Source: Zygnema cylindricum
Taxonomy: Eukaryota > Streptophyta > Zygnematophyceae > Zygnematales > Zygnemataceae
Direction of reading: 5' to 3'
Assembly (NCBI GenBank): GCA_037447655.1
Contig: JBBHKE010001452.1
Span: forward strand, 37,783-101,782
DNA length: 64,000 nt
The translations under genes were made by a program, and so were the position numbers. The stretch's first letter is position 1. Each line of letters begins with the position of its first letter. Positions 1 through 11,010 of this stretch are shown one piece after another. The notes beneath the pieces were generated by a model. That model made no database searches. It saw only the letters and a program-made list of their open reading frames with translations, and had not been told where the DNA came from.

Positions 1-88
1 GAGAGAGCGAGGGAGGGAGAGGGAGAGGGGGGGAGAGAGCGAGAGAGGGAGAGAGCGAAAGAGGGAGAGAGCAAGGGAGGGAAAGAGC
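1..88. repeat. GA-rich polypurine array, left piece
   Basis: The first bases are GGGAGA/GAGAGC-type purine repeats ending in AGAGC at 84-88. The same sequence resumes at 7692 with AGAGC. The array was therefore continuous before the copia element at 89-7691 inserted, and this is its left stub. Confidence 0.9.
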
Positions 89-2331
89 TGAAATTATGTG
101 GTCTCCATTAACCCAATGAGCAGCCTATGTATAGAGCCTCTAGGATAATATTTGCCCCTTTCACTTTCCCACTTAATAAGTGCAGCCCAGGCACAAGGAT
201 ATTCTAACCACCCTCACCCCTGTGAGGACAAGACTCCCTTGAGTCAAACGCAAAAATAATCACTGAATTTGCTCCCTGGGCAGTAAGTTATGGGTGGCCA
301 AAGATGGCATATAAATACAAAAGGTCACTTGGAGAGAGGTGCCTCAAACACGCTAAGTCCCTTAACTCTTTCTCACAACTATCTACTGCTCTATCCTAAG
401 CCAATCAAAAAAGTATATAGTAGAAGAAGGTACAGTGGCCGATTATACTTCTTTTACGGCCATTGTACAACATGGCATTCTAGTTGACACTTGTCAACTT
501 GGGAGCCATCGTTCCTCCTCCCTGTTGTCCATAGCCTATTTCAACCATAGATTGCTCACGGAAAACACCCACAGACTACCCCAAAAAAGATGTGTTTCAG
601 ACAGCACAGCCATAGATTGCTCACGGAAAACACCCACAGACTACCCCAAAACAGATGTGTTTCAGACAGCACAGATAGATGTGTTTAGACAGCACAGATT
701 ACTCCACAATTAATAGAATCACCTCAAAATGCACCAGGTTGCAGTATATACTAAAACGTATGACCTCCCAAATTTTCAGCCAGATCCACAAAGGAATCCA
801 AAAGATATGATCTCCAAAGTTTCCGAGAAACAGGTGACAGCCTATCAAACTAACCAGGTAAACTTATCACATAATTCTACAGAAAGAACAGAACAGAATG
901 ATACTACACACATATATATTTACTATATCATAGAACATCTACACAAAGTTTCATATCAAGATATCAATCAGAGTGATCACACTGACAGGTCAAAGATACA
1001 GAAAAACAGTTTGCCATTACTTTGATAAACTCAGCTGATAATCAAAATTACTAAGTCCTACAAGTTTATACTCACAAGGCTATCTACTGAGCCAATCAAA
1101 ATTACTAAATCCTACAAGTTTATACTCACAAGGCTATCTACTAAGCCATACACTAATATAATAACTACACGTGTATTTAAGTATTGTACTCGAATACAAA
1201 CAATGTATGTCAACGGTATGTCTACACCCTAATTATGACTTACATCTAATTTCACTATTGTAACACTAAAAATCAATTCACTACATACAAACTAAAGTTG
1301 TTTCAGATATTTACAAATAGGAGCCGTACATAAATTGTGCCACTTGCTTAGTCAGCAATTGGCAAATCCGTCCAAATGATTATAGGCGCCCGTACAAGTA
1401 AACTGCGAATTCGCGGATCGTCGTTAGATGTAAAGTAAATCTTCGTCGTGGACGACACGCGTCTAGATCATTATCCCAATGTAGTCCCATTTCGAATCGC
1501 GTCTGTTGACGCGATTCGTATCAGCCACGTAATCTTTGTCCGTACTTCGTATCAGCCGCGTAATCTTTGTCTCGTACAGGACCATTCCCACATAGCCGTC
1601 ATGTAGCTCGTTCGTTAGATCATCCATATCTGTCCGTCCATTATGCGACGCATGTTACTGTTCACCATTTATATTTCCGGAGTACTTGCGTATCATGAAG
1701 TGATGACGCGTGTCCAACCAAGGTACTCTACACTCATCTGTACTGAGGAAACTGTCACACTAATTAAGGTAAGTATTACACAGACTTAGACAAAAATATT
1801 CTAAGTCCTAAAAGCTCCCCTCACAGCCTCATCTACTGAGGACTAAAGCTTTCAAACTCAACACTCCCATCCTTTCCGGCGTCCAATGATGTGGCGCCAC
1901 GCGGCATAGGGCGCCGCTATGTCCGAAAGCAGCCAAAGATTCATTCGGGTTTGGCGGGGGCGATGACGTCCTTCCGATAATGTATTTTACACGGTTAGAT
2001 TCGCGTCCGCGGGCGGCGTTTGACTATAGATGACGTTTCGTCAATTTAAGTATGTTTAAGTGAAAGTGACGTTTTGTGTAACACTTTAATTAATTAATGA
2101 ACCAGATACACGTATCGTTTCGTTAACGCCTTAATGGTTCAGGCGTACGTCTACTAGTACTTTGCAGACCAAGGTTCAAATTTTGTTGAAGGCAACATTT
2201 TGCTAATTTATCAATCTGTCTGCATGTCTGCCTGTTTCTTTCTGACTATGGCGGCAACCATGGTGACTCTTTCTCTCTCTTCACTCTAGAGTCTAAATTA
2301 AGAAGTGAATATTAATTACTTCTTTTCAACA
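89..2331 (-). repeat. copia-1 3' LTR (interrupted by a solo LTR)
   Basis: This segment matches the LTR at 6735-7691 over 89-522 and 1864-2331. Between them lies an unrelated 1341-bp insertion with its own target duplication. Removing the insertion and one duplication copy leaves about 897 bp, against 957 bp for the partner LTR. The partner carries extra short duplications near 6890-6940 and 7515-7545. The inner boundary is TTTTCAACA followed by the polypurine tract (read in reverse) CTCCCCTTAATTC. Confidence 0.9.
523..1863. mobile_element. Solo LTR A inside the copia-1 LTR
   Basis: The insertion begins TGTTGTCC, ends CAACA, and is flanked by a perfect 5-bp direct repeat CTCCC at 518-522 and 1864-1868. 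The undisturbed partner LTR near 7200 shows the empty site. TG...CA ends, a 5-bp duplication and no internal coding region make this a solo LTR. Its 3' end (ACACTAATTAAGGTAAGT and GAGGACTAAAGCTTTC) is shared with the solo LTR at 54576-55313, so they are members of one family. There is a short internal tandem repeat near 540-680 (CATAGATTGCTCACGG twice). Confidence 0.88.
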
Positions 2332-2344
2332 CTCCCCTTAATTC

Positions 2345-2949
2345 TTAGTCAACTTTTAATTTAAGTCCACAATTTTCTCTGCCAACTTTAAATTTAGGAG
2401 AAGACACCGGTTTTGTCATCATGTCTGCAATCATCTCTTTATTACTTTTATGAACCAGTTTAATTATTTTATCCTCAACCTTCTCTCTGACAAAGTTTAG
2501 TCTTATATCCATATGTTTAGCTTTGAAATGGTGTTTTGGATTAGCTGCGATAGAGATAACAACTTGATTATAACAAAAGATATTCTGAGTCCTAGATTTT
2601 CATGAACTTAAGTTTTTCGAGTAGAGATTTTACCCACATTAATTATTTAGTGGCAGCACAAGAAGCCTTGTACTCAACTTCCTTAGTGGACTGAGCAACT
2701 ACTTACTGTTGTTTGCTACTCCAACAGCATGCACCTGATCCAATTTGCAACACATATCTAGTTGTATATCGTCTCAAATGCACATCCCTATAACTTGCAT
2801 CACTCAAGTGGTGATGTTAGTGTGCTCCCCTCCCAAATGCAACCATAATTCCCTTGTTCCCACCAAATATCTCATCACTTTTTTGGTTGTTTCCCAGTCT
2901 CTTTTCCTAGGTTCATTTAGACTTCTACTGAGAACACCTACAGCTGCAG
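2345..2949 (-). pseudogene. copia-1 RNase H domain, decayed
   Basis: Conceptual translation of the minus strand gives fragments equivalent to the copia RNase H C-terminus (LTKHMDIRL-like and DNQ-type patterns), in several frames. The same domain is better preserved in copia D at 57989-58366. RNase H normally removes the RNA template during reverse transcription. Frameshifts and stops are frequent, and no ORF longer than about 80 codons survives. Confidence 0.6.
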
Positions 2950-3965
2950 CTATGTCCGAACGTGTACATTCATAAAGTACATTAAACTGCCTACAATTTG
3001 TCGATAATGAATTCCTTCCATAAACCTATTTTCTTCCTCATCCATCTCATCATTCAAAATCAACATCCCTCCCTCTTCACTCCCTTCCGATACTTTCTTT
3101 AGATCCATGGGAGTGGTACACCCATTTGCTTTCTCTATCTGAAACTTTTCTAGCATATTAACGATAGCTTTTTTCTGAGTGAGTCTTATAATTCTATTCC
3201 CTCTATCCCTCTCCATTTGAATCCCCAAAATGAATTTTGCTTCGCCGAGATCTTTCATGTCAAACCGACTTCTCAAATCTTGTTTGAGTTTGTTAATCAT
3301 ATCTAAGGACTTGCTTAAGACTAACAAATCATCAACATAAATAACAATAAATATCACTCCATTTTCATCCTCAAATACATATATATGGAGTGATCTGAAC
3401 TTATTCTAATGTATCCCAAACCTGTCAGAAATTCGTCTAATTTTATGTTCCATTGCCGCGTGGCTTGCTTAAGGCCATAAAGTGATTTTATCAGTTTTCA
3501 CACCTTGCTTTCTTCTCCACTTTCCACGAATCCTTCCGGTTGCCTCATGTAGATTTTTTCTTCCAACTTTCTGTGTAAGAAGGCGGTCTTAATATCCATC
3601 TGGTGTATTTCCATATCCTCTGGTGCGGCTAAACTTAAGAGGATTCTGACAGAAGGGAATCTGACTACGGGTACAAAGGTTTCTTCATAGTCTATTTCTT
3701 CTTTCTCAGTATAACCTTTAGCAACCAGCCTAGCCTTATATCTTTCAATGGTATTATCTGGGTTTAGTTTAACCTTAAAAACCCACTTTCATCGAATCGG
3801 TATTTTTGTCCAGTGGACAATCTACCAACTCCCATGTATTGGCTTCCATGATAGAGGCCATTTCTTCATCGATGGCATTGATCCACCAGCTGCTTTCTGG
3901 GGTATTTATGGCCTCTAAGTATGTCTGAGGTTCTTCTGGGTGAGACATCTTTGTGAGTTTATTAT
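2950..3965 (-). pseudogene. copia-1 reverse transcriptase, frameshifted
   Basis: The best-preserved part is 2950-3357, with the catalytic box YVDD followed by LLVLSKS and then the typical GIQMERDR and LTQKKAI blocks of copia reverse transcriptases. The N-terminal half (about 3358-3965) is recognisable only in pieces across frames, including W-ELVD and KARLVAKG equivalents. The two catalytic aspartates are present, but breaks upstream mean no complete enzyme can be translated. The domain lies downstream of integrase, which is diagnostic for Ty1/copia rather than Ty3/gypsy. Confidence 0.82.
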
Positions 3966-5224
3966 TTACATGTCTTTCTTGAAGTCGTTTACTACTTCTT
4001 TTTCCTCTTTCAAAATCTGACGCGGTATGGAAGGCATCCTCGGGTTTCGTTTAGGAAGATTTTCATCTCCCCTATCTTCCAATTCCGGTGTTTGATCAAG
4101 TTCCTCGTCGGTTTCCACTTCGTATTGTGGTGTTACCTCGGATGTTGTCTTTTCGTCCTTCTCTTTTGGCACATCTGCAGATTTTTCCTTCTCCCGGTCT
4201 TCCTTCTCTTCATTTCCCAAGTCAAAGTCAGAATACTGACCCGATTCAAATCTGATTTTGACTTCTTTGTTATATTTGAATGGATCAATAGACTTTACTT
4301 CATTCATCACCACTATGTGTTTTACCAAAATGATACCTTTTTTTTTCAAGTCATACACTCGATATCCTTTTGTGCTCTCATCATATCCTACAAGATATCC
4401 TGGTTTCCCTCTTCCCTCTAACTTCCATTTAGTCATATCAGAATCCAAACTGTAGACTTGACTTCCAAACACTCTCAAACTAGACAAATCTGGTTTTCTT
4501 CCGGTCCACCTTTCGTACGGAGTTTCCTCTTTATTTGCCGAAGATAACACTCTATTTTTTATGAAGTTAGCATAGTTCATAGACTCAGCCCAAAAATACA
4601 ATCCTATTCTTTTATCAGTTAGCATACTTCTGGACATATCTCCTAAAGTTCTATTTACTTTTTCTGCTACTCCATTTTGTTCCGGATTATAGGGAACAGT
4701 TTTTGATGATGGACTCCTTCTTCTTTCAAAAATTCTTCAAATTCCTTTGAGGTGTATTATTTCTCATCACCACTTCTTATCTCTTTTATCGAGGTTTCAT
4801 GTAATTTTTCACTCCATACTTTATATTCTTTTAAACATCTTAGTACCCCTGACTTATGCCTAAGAAAATATACCTTAGTGTATCTAGACCAATCATCAGT
4901 AATGGTTAGCATCCATCTTTCCCCCCCATGTGAAGCATACATAGCTGGTCCCCAAACATCAGTGTGAACTAGATCTAATACTTTCTCTCTTCTAAATGTG
5001 GAAGCCTTTGGAAATGGGAATCTATGAATCCTCCCTTGAGAACATCCACTACAATCATATGAGGTCTCATCTTCTCCAAAGTCAATTCCATCCACTATTC
5101 CTTTTTTCTTCATTTTCTTTAATCTATTTAGATTCACATGCCCTAACCTCTTGTGCCAAAGCATCATATCACTTCCACACGAGTAGAGAACACCCTTTTC
5201 ATTGCAAAATACAATTCTAAACAT
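3966..5224 (-). pseudogene. copia-1 integrase, frameshifted
   Basis: 4757-5224 encodes the HHCC zinc finger (HKRLGHVN ... CSGCSQG) and the start of the DDE core with HTDVWGP. 3966-4637 encodes the C-terminal part with the family-typical ERWTGRKPD and GKPGYLVGYD blocks. The stretch 4638-4756, which should carry the second Asp and the Glu, is broken by stops. Integrase inserts the cDNA into the host genome. The copy is inactive as sequenced. The tail 3966-4200 is rich in Glu and Lys, a variable linker before reverse transcriptase. Confidence 0.82.
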
Positions 5225-5348
5225 TCCTTGACTACCATTTTCAGCTATGAAATAAACCTCATTATCAAAGCTAGCTGTGAAGATTCCTTTCTTAGTTCGT
5301 GTTTCGAACTCTTTTTCATCCAGAACAGCTGTAGAGACTAGATTCTTG

Positions 5349-5560
5349 CTAAGATGTGGAATGTAAAGAACATCTGAGTGTTACAATTGAAGCCTTTCCA
5401 TCAACTATAACTTTTAAATCAACCGATTCAACAAGACTTGTGATTTCTACTCTACCATCTCCATACTCTATCTCAACTGTCGGAATTTTTCTTAATTTAT
5501 TAAACCACCTCTTATCTTTGCACATATACATTGAGGTCCCTGAGTCTATGATCCATCCAT
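5349..5560 (-). pseudogene. copia-1 aspartic protease, fragment
   Basis: The minus strand encodes WIIDSGTSMYMCKDK, the copia retropepsin active-site region with an intact D-S-G triad. It is followed by the IEYGDGRV block that is also present in copias D and E. A frame change separates it from gag upstream, and another break separates it from integrase downstream. Proteolytic maturation of the Gag-Pol polyprotein is the family role. Confidence 0.78.
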
Positions 5561-6730
5561 CCCAAGTGGATCCCTCTTACCTCCGAAAGCACACTTTTGT
5601 CCCCGTAGAATGTCTGCATGCTTCTCAGTGGTTTTCGGTTTAAGAAGAAGCTCCTCAAGCTCTTCTTCCGGTTCGGTTACATCATCGTCTTCCTCGTCAT
5701 GAACTTGAGTGAGAAAAGCCTTATTTTTTTCTCCATCTCTTGTGGAACCTTGTCCATTTTTCAGTCGGAGATCTGCAAGCTTGACACAATCTGCAATATA
5801 ATGTCTCGTCCGCAATATAATGTCCCGGTTTCTTGCAGAAGTGACATAGTCCACCTCGAGGAGCTCTTCTCTCTTGTCGATCAAATCTGCCACCTCCTTG
5901 TCCTCTTCCTCCACAATTTCCTCATCACGCTTTCGCCAATCAGATCCTACAGCCAATGCTTGAACACTCAGACTTTCTCTCCTAAGTTCTATGGTAATCT
6001 CTTTTACCAAAATCATCCCCACTGTATCATCCCAATTCCAATTGCTATCACCTAGATCCTGCAACCGATTAATGATATTCTCATACTCTTCAGGTAGTTT
6101 CATTATCATTGTATTTACTCTTTGTCTCTCAGACCATGAGTTACCTGCGCTCTCTAGTTCTCCAAATAATGCTCCTAAGTCATTGCAATAATCATTCATA
6201 CTTCCTCCCTTGTAAGTATAAGCTGAATTTTTTTTTTGTTAGTTGTTGCTGCTGGAATGACCCACTCTTATATTTGTTTACAAGAGATACCCAAATCTGA
6301 GAGGAAGATCTAACATGCATAAGGGGAATGGCAATACCCTTCACTATACTTTTGAGAATTAGGAGCTTAGCCACCTTGTCCTTAAAATTCCAATTTTGAT
6401 ATTCTGACTGTTCAGTCTGACTCCCTGTCACCATTGTTGGTAGTGCTGCTGCCGCTATCGTCCTTGACAATGACGTTCCTCGAGAAGGAAATCCTCCCTT
6501 TTCTTCTTCCGTGATTATTTTCTCCCCTTCCTCGTCATCGTTCGTGATGGTGGTTGTGGTGTTGCAGGTGCCAGAAAAACATATTCCTCCAAACCCGATG
6601 GAGGTGGACATCGAATTTGCCCGGACACTATGCCCCATAGGTGCTTCTCAAAAAGTTCTCCCTCCATCATCATTTCCCAAAAAAGAAAGTTTGATCCATT
6701 CACCGTGGGCTCCCTAGAGGGTGGGCCCAT
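5561..6730 (-). pseudogene. copia-1 gag, frameshifted
   Basis: The start codon at 6730 lies inside the primer-binding site. The first residues MGPPSREP match the starts of the gag genes of copias C and D. Coding continues in three overlapping pieces (6515-6730, 6192-6638, 5546-6199) in different frames, so at least two frameshifts are present. The middle piece contains the MKLPEEYENIINRLQ block found in all copia gags of this window. Gag builds the virus-like particle. A clean CCHC zinc knuckle is not visible here; the equivalent stretch near 5770-5830 is damaged. Confidence 0.78.
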
Positions 6731-6734
6731 AACC
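6720..6734 (-). other. copia-1 primer-binding site (tRNA-iMet anticodon-arm type)
   Basis: Directly inside the 5' LTR the minus strand reads GGTTATGGGCCCACC. The first 13 bases are complementary to the anticodon arm of initiator tRNA-Met, as in Drosophila copia, where a cleaved half-tRNA is the primer. The ATG within it is the gag start. Confidence 0.8.
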
Positions 6735-7691
6735 TGAAATTATGTGGTCTCCATTAACCCACAAAATGAGCAGCCTATGTATAGCCTCTAGGATAATATT
6801 TGCCCCTTTCACTTTCCCACTGAATAAGTGCCGCCCAGGCACACAAATATTTTTACCACCCTCACCCTGTGAGGACAAGACTCCCCTGAGTCATTAGCAA
6901 AATAAATCACTGAACCCCTGAGTCATTAGCAAAAAAATCACTGAATTTGCTCCCATGAGCAGGAAGTTATGGCTGGCCAAAGATGGCCTATAAATAAAAA
7001 AGGTCACCTGGAGAGAGGCGCCTCAAACACGCTAAGTCCCTTAACTCCTACTCACAACTACCTATTACTCTGCCCTAAGACAATCAAAAGAGTGTATAGT
7101 ACAAGAAGGTACAGTGGCCGATTGTACTTCTTGTACGGCCATTGTACAACATGGCCTTCAAGTTGACACTTGTCAACTTGGGAGCCATCGTTCCTCCTCC
7201 CATCCTTTATAGCGTCCAATGATATGGCGCCACGTGGCACAACACGCCGCTATGTCCGAAAGCCGCCAACGATTCATTCGGGTTTGGCGGGGGCGACGAC
7301 ATCCGTCCGATAATGTATTTTACACGGTTAGATTCGCGTTCGCGAGCGCTGTTTGACTCTAGATGACGTTTCGTCAATTTTGGTATGTTTAAGTGAAAGT
7401 GACGTTTTGCATAACACTTGACTTAATTACCGAACCACATACGTGTATCGTTTCGTTAATGCCTTAATGGTTCAGGCGTACATCTACTTAGTACTCTGTA
7501 GACCAAGGTTAAATCCTGTTGAAGGCAACATATCCTGTTGAAGGCAACATTTTGGTAATCTATCAATTTGTCTGCCTTTCTGCCTGTTTCTTTGCGACTA
7601 TGGCGACTCTCTCTCACATGGTGACTCTCTCTCTCTCTCTTCACTCTAGAGTCTAAATTAAGAATTGAATATTAATAACCTGTTTTCAATA
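6735..7691 (-). repeat. copia-1 5' LTR
   Basis: Begins TGAAATTATG next to the primer-binding site and ends TTTTCAATA before the target duplication AGAGC. The partner LTR ends TTTTCAACA, so the outer terminus has one C-to-T change. Compared with the partner it has two small local duplications (around 6890-6940 and 7515-7545). Confidence 0.9.
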
Positions 7692-10600
7692 AGAGCGAGG
7701 GAGGGAGAGAGCGAGGGAGAGGGAGAGGGAGGGAGAGGGGGGGAGAGAGGGAGGGAGGGAAAGGGAGAGGGAGGGAGAGGGTGGAGGGAGAAAGTGAGGG
7801 AGGGAGAGAGAGAGGGAGAGGTAGAGGGAGAGGGAGGAAGAGGGAGAGGGAGAGGGAGGGAGAGGGAGAGGGAATGGGGAGAGGGAGAGGGAATGGGGAG
7901 AGGGGAGGGGAGAGCGAGGACATGGGAGAACGGGGGGGGGGAGAAGGGGAGAGGGGGAAAGAGGGAGAGAGCGAGGGAGGGAGAGAGCGAGGGAGGGAGA
8001 GAGCGAGGGAGAGAGCGAGGGAGGGAGAGGGGAGGGGAGAGGGAGGGAGAGGGAGAGGGAGGGAGAGGGGGAGGGAGGGAGGGAGGGAGGGAGAGGGAGG
8101 GAAAGGGAGAGGGAAGGAATGGGGAGAGGGAGGACATGGGAGAACGTGGGGGAGGGAGAGGGGGAGAGAGGGAGAGGGGGAGAGGGGGAAAGAGGGAGAG
8201 AGCGAGGGAGGGAGAGAGCAAGGGAGGGTGAGAGCGAGGGAGGGAGAGGGAGATAGAGGGAGAGGGAGGGAGAGAGAGAGGGAGGGAGAGAGAGAGGGAG
8301 GGAGAGGGAGAGGGAGGGAGAGGGAGGGGGAGGGTAAGAGAGGAAGAGGGAGGGGGAGGGAGAGGGAGGGGGAGGGTAAGAGAAAGAGGGAGAGAAAGAG
8401 GAAGAGGGGGAGAGGGGGAGGGGAAGGGAAAGCGGAGAGGGAGGGAACGGGAGAGGGAGGGGAAAAGAGGGAGAGAGCGAGGGAGGGAGAGAGCGAGGGA
8501 GGGAGAGAGCGAGGGAGGGAGAGAGCAAGGGTGGGAGAGAGCGAGGGAGGGAGAGAGCGAGGGAGGGAGAGGGAGAGGGAGAGGGAGAGGGAGAGGGAGG
8601 GAGAGAGGGAGAGGGAGGGAGAGGGAGGGGGAGGGTAAGAGAGGAAGAGGGAGGGGGAGGGAGAGGGAGGGGGAGGGTAAGCGAAAGTGGGAGAGAAAGA
8701 GGAAGAGGGGGAGAGAGGGAGGGGAAGGAAAAGCGGAGAGGGAGGTAACGGGAGAGGGAGGGGGAAAGAGGGAGAGAGCGAGCGAGGGATAGAGCGAGGG
8801 AGGGAGAGAGCGAGGATGGGAGAGAGCGAGGGAGGGAGAGAGCAAGGGAGGGAGAGAGCAAGGGAGGGAGAGGGAGAGGGAGAGGGAGAGGGAGAGGGAG
8901 AGGGCGGGAGGGAGAGGGAGAGGGAGAGGGAGAGGGAGAGGGAGAGGGAGGGAAAGGGAGAGGGAGGGAGAGAGGGAGAGGGAGGGAGAGAGGGAGAGGG
9001 AGGGAGATGGAGAGGGAGGGAAGGGGGAGAGGGAGGGGGAGGGCGAGGACATGGGAGAACGGGGGGGCGGAGAGGAGGAAAGGGGGAGAGGGGGAAACGG
9101 GAGAGGGGAAAAGAGGGAGAGAGCGAGGGAGGGAGAGAGCGAGGGAGAGGGAGAGGGAGAGGGAGGGAGAGGGAGGGAGAGGGAGAGGGAGAGGGAGAGG
9201 GAGAGGGATGGAGAGTGGGAGAGGGAGGGAGAGGGAGAGGGAGGGAAGGGGGAGAGGGAGGGGGAGGGAAGGGGGAGAGGGAGGGGGAGGGCGAGGACAT
9301 GGGAGAACGGGGGGGAGGGAGAGGAGGAAAGGGGGAGAGGGGGAAACGGGAGAGGGGGAAAGAGGGAGAGAGCGAGGGAGGGATAGAGCGAAAGAGGGAG
9401 AGAGCGAGGGAGGGAGAGAGTGAGGGAGGGAAAGGGAGTGGGAGAGGGAGGGAGAGGGAGAAGGAGGGAGAGGGAGAGGGAGGGCGAGAACATGGGTGAA
9501 CGGGGGGGAGGGAGAGGAGGAAAGGGGGAGAGGGGGAAACGGGAGAGGGGGAAAGAGGGAGAGAGCGAGGGAGGGAGAGAGTGAGGGAGGGAGAGAGCGA
9601 GGAAGGGAGACGGAGAGGGAGAGAGAGAGGGAGAGGGAGGGAGAGGGAGAGGGAGAGGGAGAGGGAGGGAAAGGGAGAGTGAGGGAGAGAGGTAGTTGGA
9701 GGGAGAGGTAGAGGGAGAGGGAGGGAGAGGGAGGGAGAGGGAGGGAGAGGGAGAGGGAGAGGGAGAGGGAGAGGGAGGGAAAGGGAGAGGGAGGGAGAGA
9801 GGGAGAGGGAGGGAGAGGGAGATGGAGGGAAGGGTGAGAGGGAGGGGGAGGGCGAGAACATGGGTGAACGGGGGGGAGGGAGAGGAGGAAAGGGGGAGAG
9901 GGGGAAAGAGGGAGAGAGCGAGGGAGGGAGAGAGTGAGGGAGGGAGAGAGCGAGGAAGGGAGAGGGAGAGGGAGAGAGAGAGGGAGGAAGAGAGGGAGAT
10001 GGAGGGAGAGGGAGAGGGAGGGAAGGGGGGAGGGAGGGGGAGGGCGAGGACATAAGAGAACGGGGGGGAGGGAGAGGAGGAAAGGGGGAGAGGGGGAAAC
10101 GGGAGAGTTGGAAAGAGGGAGAGAGCGAGGGAGGGAGAGAGCGAGGGAGGGAGAGGGAGGGAGAGGGAGAGGGAGGGAGAGGGAGTGGGAGAGGGAGGGG
10201 GAGGGGGAGGGGCAGAAGAGCAGGAGCAGAGGGAGAGGAGCAGAGGGAGAGGGGAGGGAGAGTGGGGAGAGGGAGAGGGGGGAGCAGAGGGAGAGAGATG
10301 GAGAGGGTGAGGAATAGGTGGAGAGAGGGGAAGAGGGAGGGAGAGGGAAAAAGAGAGGGAGACGGAGAAGGAGAGGGAGAGGGAGAAGGAGAGGGAGAGG
10401 GAGAAGGAGAGGGAGAGGGCGGAGGAGAGGGTGACAGGGAGGGATAGGGAGAGAGAGCGAGAGGAAGGGGGAGGGGAAGAGGGAGAGGAGGAAGGGGGAG
10501 GGGAGGTTGAGGGAGAGGTGGAGAGAGGGGGATAGGGATAGGGGAAGGCAGAGGGAGAGGGAGAGGAGGGAGAGGAAGGGGGGGGGAAGAGGAAGAGGGG

Positions 10601-11010
10601 GGATTGGGAGGGGGAGGGGGAGGGAGGTGGAAAGACGAGGATAGGGAGAGAGGGAGGGAGAGAGAGCACTAGAATAGAGAGGGATAGGGTGAGGAAGAGG
10701 TGGAGAGAGGGAGAGGGAGAGGGAAAGGGAGAGGGAGAGGGAGAGGGAGAGGGAGAGGGAGAGGGAGAGGGAGGGGGAGGGGGAGGGGGAGGGGGAGGGG
10801 GAGGGGGAGGGGGAGAGGGGGAGAGGGAGAGGGAGGAGAGGGAGAGGGGGAGATGGGGAGGGAGAGGGAGAGGGAGAGTGTGGGAGAGGGTGAGGAAGAG
10901 GTGGAGAGAGGGGAAGAGGGAGGGAGAGGATGAAGGAGAGGGAGAGGGCGAGGGAGAGGGCGATGGAGGGAGAGAGAGCGATGGAGTGGGAGGAGGGCTG
11001 CCAGAAAATT
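7692..11010. repeat. GA-rich polypurine array with higher-order units
   Basis: About 3.3 kb of almost pure purine on the plus strand, built of GGGAGA, GGGAGG and GAGAGCGAGGGA words. A rarer marker, GAGGACATGGGAGAACG or a one- to three-base variant, recurs near 7915, 8130, 9047, 9292, 9483, 9851 and 10045. This shows larger repeat units of roughly 190-370 bp. Long open frames on both strands encode only Ser-Pro-Leu or Arg-Glu-Gly strings and are not genes. The array ends in GGAGGGCTGCCAGAAAATTAAAG. Mirror-symmetric purine tracts of this kind can form triplex DNA (inference). Confidence 0.93.

Larger units (their letters stand above)
89..7691 (-). mobile_element. copia-1: complete Ty1/copia retrotransposon inserted in the GA array
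   Basis: The element is bounded by two matching LTRs (89-2331 and 6735-7691) and by a perfect 5-bp target duplication AGAGC at 84-88 and 7692-7696. Reading on the minus strand, the order is 5' LTR, primer-binding site, gag, protease, integrase, reverse transcriptase, RNase H, 3' LTR, which is the Ty1/copia order. All reading frames carry stops or frameshifts, so the copy is dead as sequenced. The 3' LTR is further split by a solo LTR. Boundaries are firm because the target duplication, the TG at the left end and the family-typical right end agree. The right terminus has decayed from CAACA to CAATA. Confidence 0.93.

Noticed and set aside
8320-8700. Regularly spaced repeats that could suggest a CRISPR-like array
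   Set aside because: Spacers and repeats are the same purine low-complexity sequence. The window is eukaryotic and no cas-like gene is present.
7658-10669. Open frame of about 1000 codons on the minus strand and several long plus-strand frames in the GA array
   Set aside because: They encode only Ser-Pro-Leu or Arg-Glu-Gly strings from low-complexity purine repeats. Absence of TAA/TAG/TGA there is a consequence of composition, and frames are open on both strands.
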